NCBI GenBank assembly: GCA_936450465.1
Contig: OW388299.1
Span: forward strand, 35,661,548-35,725,547
Reading direction: 5' to 3'
Length of the DNA stretch: 64,000 nt
Origin: Gibbula magus
Taxonomy: Eukaryota > Mollusca > Gastropoda > Trochida > Trochidae
Under the pieces are notes generated by a model. It did not search any database and had not been told where the DNA came from. It saw only the letters and a list, made by a program, of their open reading frames with translations. Positions 54,610 to 64,000 of the stretch are shown piece after piece. Made by a program: the position numbers and the translations under genes. The number at the start of each line of letters is the position of its first letter. Position 1 is the first letter of the stretch.

Positions 54610-56855
54610 TCCTGATCATATTTGGACCCCTAGGCCTCTTGTAGGGGAGGGTGGGGTGCATGTTGTGCTCCCCCATAAGTCTCTGTGTCAGCCACTGCTT
54701 TGAACGCATAATTCTGTAAGCAATGTGATTTAGTATGAAGTTATGAAATAAGGGAACCAGTGTGAAAGAAAGCTTGACATTCTTTGAGAAACGATAAAAC
54801 ACGTCCCGAACGTGTGACTGGCTGTGAACATGAGTCTGCTAATGGGAGATAAATGAATCTACGGCACACATCTCACTGTCAGACGGGCTGCCAGCTGCCG
54901 ATGGTTAAACAGCTTCTCTTCTTTCAAGGGGTCGATGGTTGGGAATAGTTATATCATCTCGTGTTTGTGTTAGGGGAGTGTGATCGACAGAGGGGATGTG
55001 TCCTGAAAATAAGGTAGGTTGATTGTATTTCCTAAGTAAGTCATGTCTTCTTCAAAACAATGGGAACACTTAGTTACCTGACACAATCATCATCTAATGA
55101 CTGTAGGCGTGGGAATGTTTCGCAACCAATATTTTGTGACCGTCATTAGGAATAGAAGTTAGCGAAGGTTGACTATATTTTGGTTATTTTTGGTTATGAA
55201 TGCTCAGTTCTTGGAACTATCCTTTATGTACTAAAAGTTACCACGATTTGAACAATAGCTTTTACATGACGGGTCTCCATCATATATAGGTGTTCATGTA
55301 CATGTCAATGCTTAGCATTATTCACTGTTGCTACTAGTTCCAAAAGTATGTTCCCTTGCGCTTTACTCTTGATTAACTTACAATATGTATGTCTGTTATG
55401 CATCAGTGGTAGATATCATATAATATATGATCTAATAAATGAACTGAAAGTATTGATTTTCATCAATTCGAAGTATTTATGAAGGCAACAATATAAAATA
55501 ACTTGTTCATAATTTAATAAATGTTCGTTATGAAACAAGACAGCACTTGACCCTGTGCATAGATTAGGAGAAAGCATTCAAGGAAGTCCATCATCAATGT
55601 CTTGGAAGGGTTGATTTAATGTCCCACACTGACATATGAACCATACGCACGTAAACTGAGTACCTGGTATGAAGGTAATCTGAGTAAGGCCATATACCTA
55701 TGGACACCGGAAGTGTCCTGAAGTCGCTGACCAGAGGTTACAGTTAGCTCTTTGACCATGCAACATACTTGGATACATGCGCTTTATAATTGACTATAAC
55801 GCTCTCTCTTTTGCAGATTATTGATAATATATAATAATATAAATAGGAAGAGTGTAAGCAAATATCTTTCTCTTGTTCTACAACAATATTTGTCGTTATC
55901 CTTCTTTATTAACTCCGGGGCAATCATATCGGGTTTCATATTTTTGATATGATGTCCTAGAGCAAAATACCACGTTATCATGATGCTGTGATGTAATGAA
56001 CAGTGCTATGACGTTATGTTTCTACTATGACGTTACGTATTAAATGCGGCGACGACGGCTATTAGACTTATAGTTTGGTCACTTCTCAATAAATCAAAAA
56101 CATTATTTGTGCCCATACCATACTGTACCTCAGTATTGTGTATCGCTCGCTCTCGCTCGAGAAATACTATATTGAATATTTAGACTCCCATGTCGTATAT
56201 AAATGGACATTCGCATAATATCCTCCATATACTTACTGAATTCGTAACTCAACCGTTAATAACAGCTTTGTGCCAATTGCTTTAATTAATTATAAAAAAA
56301 AAAAGTTAAATTCAAAAGCTTTCAAAGCTATACGTTGAAAAAGTGAACAAATGACGTCAGATGCTCCCTTTACTTGTGTCAAAGGAAGTAAACAAATCTA
56401 TCTTAAACAGTCTATATAAAGTCGTTTCTAGTTTAGATCTGTAAACATGTATAGTCTCTGAAATAAACAATTAGGAGTTGTTAAGATTGCAGTCTGCATT
56501 ACCACACACGGTATTTCAACACAAGAAATGTCTCAAACCTGTTTTCTGATTTCCGCTCTCAAGAACCACTATTTCAACCATTCCTATCTGTTGAAGCAAG
56601 TTTGGTTTTGAATTATGGTTATAACATATTAATCAAATGTAAAAGTGCATGATAATACATACTTTCGCTAATTTTGTCTAAACGAATCGATTATAGTGTA
56701 GTGAATATTATGATTAAAAATAAATAAATGTCTGAACAAAGATACTAAACACATTTTTTAAATTGTGTTAATTGTCCGCTTGGCGCTGATGTTAACATGT
56801 ATTTTTACATAATTGGAAGGAAACATGAACTGAAAGTGGCGTTTAAACGCATGAT
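54610..56855. other. Intergenic, no feature seen
   Basis: AT-rich; TGACGTTA pieces at about 56010-56035 may be relics of the GACGTCAT repeat. No exon recognised. Confidence 0.4.
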
Positions 56856-56858
56856 CTG

Positions 56859-56861
<3 letters not shown>

Positions 56862-56936
<75 letters not shown>
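56862..56936. repeat. (TA)n microsatellite, about 37 units
   Basis: Uninterrupted alternating TA for about 75 bp; likely hypervariable and cruciform-prone. Confidence 0.95.
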
Positions 56937-56939
<3 letters not shown>

Positions 56940-57239
56940 ACATACAGGAAGACTGTATGAAATTTATTTTTTAAGAAAGAAACAGCATCATGTTGTCGAG
57001 TTGTTTTGTTGAAGACTATCATGTTTCGGTTTAGATGGAAATCAGTAAAGAAATAATGAACTTGGGGCCTGCTTTATCTATGTTATAGTCATGAAACACA
57101 CAAAGAAAGGACTTTAAGACAGGAGTTCCAAAGTGTAAAGTGTTTATCGGTGGTTGCAAATGTTAACGTATGGTCGTTTAAAACTGTATACATTTCTTTC
57201 ACATGTTATATTTCTCTCTTTATCTATACCCACCCATCT

Positions 57240-57415
57240 AATTGTGCAATCAGCGACGTCGTTGTAAAAGTGACATTTGCCAATGACACGTCATAATGAT
57301 CAAATAAACGTAATACCAACGTTTTCTCATTTAATGTGTTTTCCTCGAAATATGCTTTTTGATTTTGTGAAAACTATTGATCATAAACATGCTTATAAAT
57401 AAAGAAGACAAAGTC
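57240..57415 (+). repeat. Empty-site copy of the outer repeat seen at 35870-37075
   Basis: GTGCAATCAGCG, ACATTTGCCAATGACACGTC, TTTCTCATTTAATGTGTTTT and CCTCGAAATATGC match the inverse of the 36-kb repeat, but without the 915-bp TIR element. Confidence 0.65.
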
Positions 57416-60400
57416 AGAGACAAATACCAAAAATAGTTCATTTGTGTTATTTACATCAGACATATTCGAAGGACATATGCTAATGAGCAAGTCCCCCAGC
57501 GGTAGTAGCAAGGTTTTTGCAAAATTCATTTTTTTCAAATTACCTATTTATAATGATAGTTTGTGCCATTTAAATTTACTTTAGAGGGTACCATCTTATT
57601 ACACAAACTTATTATCAGCAGTAGTAATAAAAACTTGCATGGCGGCCATTTTATTGTGAACACATTTTATTATTTCGAATGACAAAAACGATTCCCATGG
57701 GTTTACTGAGCCATGTACACTCATTTTTAATAGCTTAATTTTTCGAAAAGAGAAGGGTGTTTTACGATTGGTGAAATTATTTTTAAAATATATTTCATCG
57801 ACCTATTTAAGCGAAAAAACGTGCTACTGCCCCTTTAAGAGTAAAATGCCAATATCTTTGAAGTCACTCGGTCGACAGGGCCGCTGAAAGATGAGTTTTC
57901 ATTGGTTAAGAAGCAATGTTAGAGGATGAAGTTCAGCTTTCCTCCGCTGGGGGAATTTGCTTCTGCTTTCGATTTCAAGCGAAAAACAGCAGAGGTTAGG
58001 ATCGGAAATCTGAAGGGAGTAACCACTGTGGGAAGAGAATGGTTCCCCTCATGCTCACCTGTTTTCCATTGGTATCACTTTCATCCTATCAAGGTAACGT
58101 GATTGACTTCGACAAGATCTTGTTCCTTAAATTGAAAACATGGCGATTCTTCTGTATTCTCTTTTCTCTTGACTGCTATAGTAGATAAACAGCAGGGTTT
58201 AAATGTTATATCTATAATATAATTTTCACATCAGACTACATGTTCAGTTGTTCTGAATTCTGATGTCGGCTGTTGTGAGGTTTTCTAAAATTTGTATTCT
58301 TTATCGTGCAATCACGAACCTATTTGGAATGTTAAGCACTGAGTCGCACGTGAATTTCGTGCAAATTCAACGCTTCTGAAATGTACATGGAATCTTCCCA
58401 AATGCAGTCCGTGCAGTGTGGGAAGTGTTGGATCGTCTCGACAGCACTCAATTGCACGTATATACACATGTACAATTCTATACAAGCACTATGAACACGT
58501 ACACGTATTGCACGTACTGAAAACATTACATTAGTTTTAAAACCATATGCGGACATATTAGGAACCCTTTATCAAATTTTAAGACAATCGTGATATTATG
58601 AAATATCACAATTGTAATCTATTGAAGTGTTTCTCCTGACTTAATGAGGTTACCTTATAATGACCAATGGACTGTTTGTTTGTGACAAAGTCTAATATAG
58701 ACATAAGTGTATCAAATGTCATTAGAATGCAATCCAAAACGGATTCGAAGTTTGTCGTTTATGTCAGATAAGTCATCTGTAAGCTTAAAATAAGAGCAAA
58801 AACTGAATAAATTGTGTAATAGTTTTCACCTAAAAACACGTGTTGGTAGTTCACTTTTACCCCGAACCATTAGTTTTGCCCGATTTCACGTCGCAAAATA
58901 AGCGGATATTTTTTAAGTTGTTAAAATTGAATCATTTTTTTAATAATGAATTTATTACACTCGAGCTTAAACAAGTTGTGCAATGTGTGGAATACCACTC
59001 AAACGGACCGTCTTTCTTTTTTAAAATAAAATCTTCGTAATAGTAATTTGACACACTTCCTTTCGTTTTTTGCAGTGTATGCACAAATTGACAATGTACA
59101 TACTATAATTCTCTTAATTCCGTCTAAATGCAATTCTAAAAATATTTCTAAATGCAAAAGATGTACAGGTTTCAGTAACACCATTAAAATGTGAAGTTAA
59201 GCATGTGTATATAAGTTTAAGCATATATGTCACCGCTGTATCCTAGAATCCTAATGCAGACGGCAGGTGATCACATCTCCACATGAAAAACACCGGAGTT
59301 GCCCATACGTTAACTCAAAAAGCATATGGCATTCTGGAAATAACCCGAGCACATAAAAACAGCCTGTATCTCATCCATCTGCCAATACTGAGAATTCCAC
59401 AGATCCTTTTTCTAATCATTTCTGCTTCTTGTTATACATTACATATGGCTACTATGTATCTAAGTGACATTATACTGTAGCGGGTTAGTCCTCATGTATC
59501 GTGTTTTCTGAAGAATAGTCGTTTTGTTTGCAGAGTAATAAAGAACTAATAAAAACTAAGGGTAGATGACTTGTGTTTATGTTAAGTACTTGACCTCTAT
59601 CTCTGAATCCACGACCACTAACTGATCTATGTCATGAAAAAATAGTTCTTTCTTTATAACAACTGTCATTATGTTATTAGTCACGACACTGTGGCGAAAA
59701 AAAAGAAGGAAATGTAGACGACTCGACTTAATGTCCAACATATCGCAATTTTAGTTCAACTTGTTCAACCGACACTGCAAGATATTTATTCCTTGGAAGC
59801 AAATATAAATTCCCTTAGTTCTAGTTCAGTACGCTTTTCATTAGTCCAGCATTTAACCTCTGAAATACTTTTTTGTAAAATTCAAAAAGTAAGAAATTTG
59901 AAAAAATAAAATAAAAAAAGAGCCGAAGAGATGTGTTCTTTAAACTATGCTCTGTAGTCGAGTTTTTAGACTTGCCTTGGCACTTTTAAGGGACATGTTA
60001 TTCTATCTACCCAAGTATGATTGAAAAATACTTATCTGTCTTAAGTAGTAGAAGTAGAAAATGATATATTCACGAGTGGGCCAGCCAAGAGTGAGCGATC
60101 TCTACTTCACGAGATTCAAGGGATATGCTATCAGTTTTATTTTGTGCTCATTCTAGAAAAATAATTCGCGATAATATAAACTTTTTGCCTTACTCTGTAA
60201 CCAGAGCCAAAGGTCGTTATATTGCATAAAGGTCTGTGTGTTGACCTTGCTACAGTGCACAGTGAGAGAGAGGCGTCTCGGTAGGGTGGACTGACTGACT
60301 GACTGACTGACTGACTCTCTCTCTCACTCTTAATCTCTCATATTCAATGTCATGTCATTTTATCAAAATGTTATTCGTGTTCTTGTTATGTACTGACAAT

Positions 60401-60480
60401 TTCAAGACTGAGATTTGTCAGGGCTAGGGATTGTGCATTATATTGATAGCAATCTATTTAAGTCATCATCATGAAACAAT
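57416..60480. other. Intergenic with repeat relics
   Basis: Contains AATCTGAAGGGAGTAA with CTGTGGGAAGAGAA at about 58005-58045 (family of 34340-34400), the TTCACGAGTGG relative at about 60070, and a GACT/CT microsatellite at about 60289-60330. No exon recognised. Confidence 0.4.
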
Positions 60481-60484
60481 AAAA

Positions 60485-60525
60485 ACCCGATGAGCTACAG
60501 AGCCCATGGCTCTATTTTTATTTCT
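60485..60525 (-). mobile_element. Pearl-like lone left end, inverted
   Basis: The minus strand reads AGAGCCATGGGCTCTGTAGC, then TCATCGGG, the left end of elements B and C, with no core or right end nearby. Confidence 0.7.
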
Positions 60526-61654
60526 TACAAATGCCTAAATAGTTGTTTTGAGTAATGACATTTTCAAAATTCGCATTGACTTTGTTGTTTTTTAGTTACA
60601 GAAATCTAAAGCAAGGAAAAGGTTTGTTTATGCACGTCAGTGATGTTCCAGTACAAAAGTACATTGTAATACGACTCGCATACATAACTTTATAAAACCC
60701 ACATGGTGTTGCAGACCTGGAGCATTATCAGGTATTTATATGGGAAGATGGATCACGTGTCTGCTGTGGTCGTTACTTTTGACGATATTAAACCCTTAAA
60801 ATATATCACGTGTCAAGTTCAAGATTATAAACGTAATCCCAGTCGTTGATTAATGTACAGGTGTTTATTACAGAGATTCAGTTCATTGTCCACCCAGTCG
60901 TTTTACATCAATAAATAACACTGTGCAATACCTACAATAATAAATAATATTTTACGGATAACAATGTTTGTTTTATTGTACATGCACGATATTTCGGATG
61001 TGGTGTGTAACAAAGTGGGATTCATTTATACAAAATATAACAATTGTGAGAAAATATTCTGTATATCATTCCCCAAATTCCACCTGATTGAGTATATTTT
61101 ATATATATATATTATAGTAGAGTAGAGTTGAGAGTTCACGTTAATCAAGTCTATATTAATTAACACAGCAATTCGGTAGTGTTTATTTATACATAAAGAT
61201 ATACATGATTAATTATGATAATTATGCATGAACATGTTTTGTTAGAATATGCAGGACATGTTGTGTACACAAACAGACAGACTTACTAATAACATCACAT
61301 TAACTTGCCACTTTTACTGCAATTTTATATCTACAGCTTCTCTTATGCACGGATATTCCGTCAATATGCATGTTTTCCGACGACACGTTTCTAAAATGCC
61401 GTTAAAGAGAGTTACTTACCTAATCCGATATTATCTTATGTCATGTATGGAACATCGAAAACTGCCTTTCTCTGACATAAATAGTTGGATTTTGATTGCA
61501 TACGTCATAAACAAAGGTTATACGGTCTACATTGTACAATGTGTCTCCTCATATGAGCCGGTTTGGTCAATCATGAATGCATATCTCATCTTTCTCGTTT
61601 ATGTTTCAATTGTTAAAGACGCTGAAGCACGATTTTCTTATTCAAAAACAGTGC
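60526..61654. other. Intergenic, one unassigned 141-codon open frame
   Basis: Open frame 61249-61674 (plus) has no recognisable domain, signal or family motif, and its end runs into the dispersed repeat. I do not call it a gene. A short TA tract at about 61100. Confidence 0.35.
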
Positions 61655-62145
61655 TCTCACAAACAAGTAAATAAGTGTTACCAATGGCAAAATAATACTC
61701 CTAAATCAATATAAAACAATTTTTAAAAAAAATCTAAAACGAAATTTAAAAAATACGTCGTTCAGTTAAGCCACGTGAGTCCATTTCCCATCATACGGCC
61801 ATTTTAATGTGTTCGATGGTTGTTCAAGTGATCTTAACAATCAGAGTAGAGTTTGATTTGAAATATGATACAATGATGGGATGGTCAATCATATTGCTGT
61901 CTGAACTCTCATATTTCCATGAGATCTACAAATCTACCTCTCACACTGAAGAGTTCCACATTCCTGTGGCTTCATACGTCGCACCGTTTTCTTGGAATAC
62001 GGGTAGCCGTTTTCTATGGATACAGCTTATGGGGTCCTGTAATTAGATGTTTTACCTATTAACGTTCCAATATACTGTATGAACTTAATAAATGGCAATT
62101 TTGAGAAACATAATATGCAAAAAAGTGATACAGCGCCTTTAAACC
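61655..62145. repeat. Dispersed repeat, copy 2 of a two-copy family
   Basis: Same order of shared segments as 50994-51472 and the same orientation. Ends AAAAAGTGATACAGCGCCTT, then TAA. Confidence 0.75.
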
Positions 62146-64000
62146 TTATCGGCAATTATAATACACTTACCACTGTGATGGGCTTTATATCACAGTAGAA
62201 CAAGAACTTTCTTTAATTTCTATTATTTCTAATGAGTAATCTGAATGAAAGAAAAGAGAGAAATCGGAAGTTTATATCCTGCAAATAAGACTTTTCAACG
62301 GGAAGCCTTGACATCATAAGTTAAATGTTTACTTAATACACTCAGCTGGACATTTTTTAATCGTCTCATTATGAATTATCGAGTTATGCGTTCATACATT
62401 GACACATGTCATGCATGTTTGATCAGGAATTTTAAACCTATAAAACCTATTAAACACATATTCATCTCAACGCAGCATGCGTTAAATAAAATACTGTGTG
62501 CTTGATGTCTTTGGTTTAAAGATGCCCTAGGACGTAAGGTTGTTCTGACTGATACAGAACCAAATATAGTCGAGATATAGACACAGAGGGAGGACTGTCT
62601 TTGGACAGGGTGTAACCATCATAAAAAAAAAGCTCTATCATCTAAAGTGACATCGCAGTACTTAACGACCTGTATGAACTGCTAAATCAGTGCAAATAGG
62701 TTTCTTCTCTGAACATGAAGCGATCTACATCCAAAATTTGTGAACATACGTAATCACAATACTCATTTCGTGTTCTTGGGCATTAATTGATTCGTCATAC
62801 ATTTATGTCATTACTTAGTATCATATACCAGAGCAAAACATATAATTACTTCAGTTGAAAACCCTATAGTATGAGGTTGAACATGATTACATCGATTACA
62901 ATTCGGGAATTGAAATTATCTTTTATGAAATGATTTCGTTTAATATTATGTATTAATATTTTGAAAACATTTAATAAAAGTAATTGCAAATCCTTTCTAC
63001 AATCAAAGTAGAAATAGATGACAAGAATAAGCTTAAAATTTACATTCTATATGAAACGTCCTCTACAAACCAGCCTTATAGACAAAGGTGTATATATGCC
63101 TGTCTTATGAATTAATATATTGCATCTATGATTAGAGAGTCCCAGGTCTGTGATAGGAATTCGATATTTGACATAAGCTCCCCTTGTCATCCAACCATTT
63201 AAATGTAGTCATATTTCTCAAGCTGGTCAAAGACTTTCTCATCTTACAATGTAAATGCAGGACAAGATAACAAAATCTGATCCCTGATATTTTTACTGCA
63301 TACATGTATTTCAGGATCGATTTCAGGTCATTGTGTTCTCTCCAGGAATGGTGCTCACGATTTTAGGAAGCACCCTCATTTAAAATTATAATTTCCAAGG
63401 ATCACGTATCAAAGTGCAATCCCATTTATTTCTCTTGCAAGCAGCAAGTTCTTGTTTAATTATTTTTTATGAAACACGTCAACTATTCATCTTATAAATG
63501 TAAGTAATACAAGGTTTCGAAATTAAAACATTCATCAACAAAAGTTAAGCTCTTAAAAGCTTTGCACTTAATATGTACTTGTCAACCTTACGATGAATGT
63601 GTTTATATCTAATGTGATGTATTCAAGATTTCTGAAAGAGAAATAGATTGGATTGCACTTCTGCACGACGGGAGAATGATATGAGAAAGAAATTGACAAG
63701 CCGTCTTATGTTTCTTCAGAATCATGACCAAGAATAACAAGGTGTTGTTGAATGTTCTTTGGGATATTTGTTTTAAAACGAGAAACGTGTGTTCCATGAG
63801 GAGATTATTACTATATACAGGAACCCTTAAGCACATAACATATACCTACTCCAAAAATAGACATTAACGATAAACATTTTGTCTGAAATTATTAATGCAC
63901 CAACGTTTTGACATTGTAAATTTGAGTGACTATTTTTAAATGGTGCATCAATTTCCTTACATTTCACATTTAATCTAATGAACATGCCAGTAAAACTAAC
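62146..64000. other. Intergenic, no feature seen
   Basis: AT-rich to the end of the window; no exon, RNA gene or tandem repeat identified. Confidence 0.4.

Noticed and set aside
56758..56943. Open frame of YIYIYI repeats
   Set aside because: Translation of a TA microsatellite.
61249..61674. 141-codon open frame
   Set aside because: No domain, no splice context, end overlaps a dispersed repeat; compatible with chance.

Overview
This is eukaryotic nuclear DNA: AT-rich, with two split genes on the minus strand whose introns all have GT-AG borders, and many short dispersed repeats. The repeats suggest a mollusc, probably a gastropod. There are Pearl-like (Helitron/HINE-type) elements with 145-bp core repeats and an ACGG microsatellite, and a tRNA-derived SINE ending in a GCGGCGTTAAA motif plus TCACC repeats. 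The mollusc call is inference from repeat style and protein similarity.

Region 1, about 0.7-13.4 kb (minus): a 14-exon SLC6-family Na+/Cl- coupled transporter, glycine-transporter-like. I could join all 14 exons in frame, giving a predicted 1135 residues. About 553 residues form a normal 12-helix transporter. The last exon adds an unusual tail of about 580 residues full of GSxK/GSxR repeats. Its introns carry MITEs and a 5'-truncated SINE with a perfect target duplication.

Region 2, about 13.4-24.5 kb: no coding exon. It holds a possible 5' UTR exon, several foldback elements, one perfect 29-bp-arm hairpin, and a 6.6-kb zone of Pearl-like elements. Two of these stand back to back with about 10 and 15 core monomers; the second contains a 723-bp higher-order duplication.

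Region 3, about 24.5-33.4 kb (minus): a 9-exon family X DNA polymerase of the Pol mu/TdT type, joined in frame to 525 residues. It has BRCT, helix-hairpin-helix, catalytic Asp triad and GWTGS motif, and acts in end joining.

Region 4, about 33.5-64 kb: I recognise no host gene in 30 kb. It is a mosaic of nested elements: a 1,023-bp transposon inside a foldback MITE, a LINE 3' end inside a MITE inside another repeat, two more foldback families, a tRNA SINE, a minisatellite, homopolymers and a long TA tract. The two genes are neighbours on one strand; nothing in the sequence links their functions.
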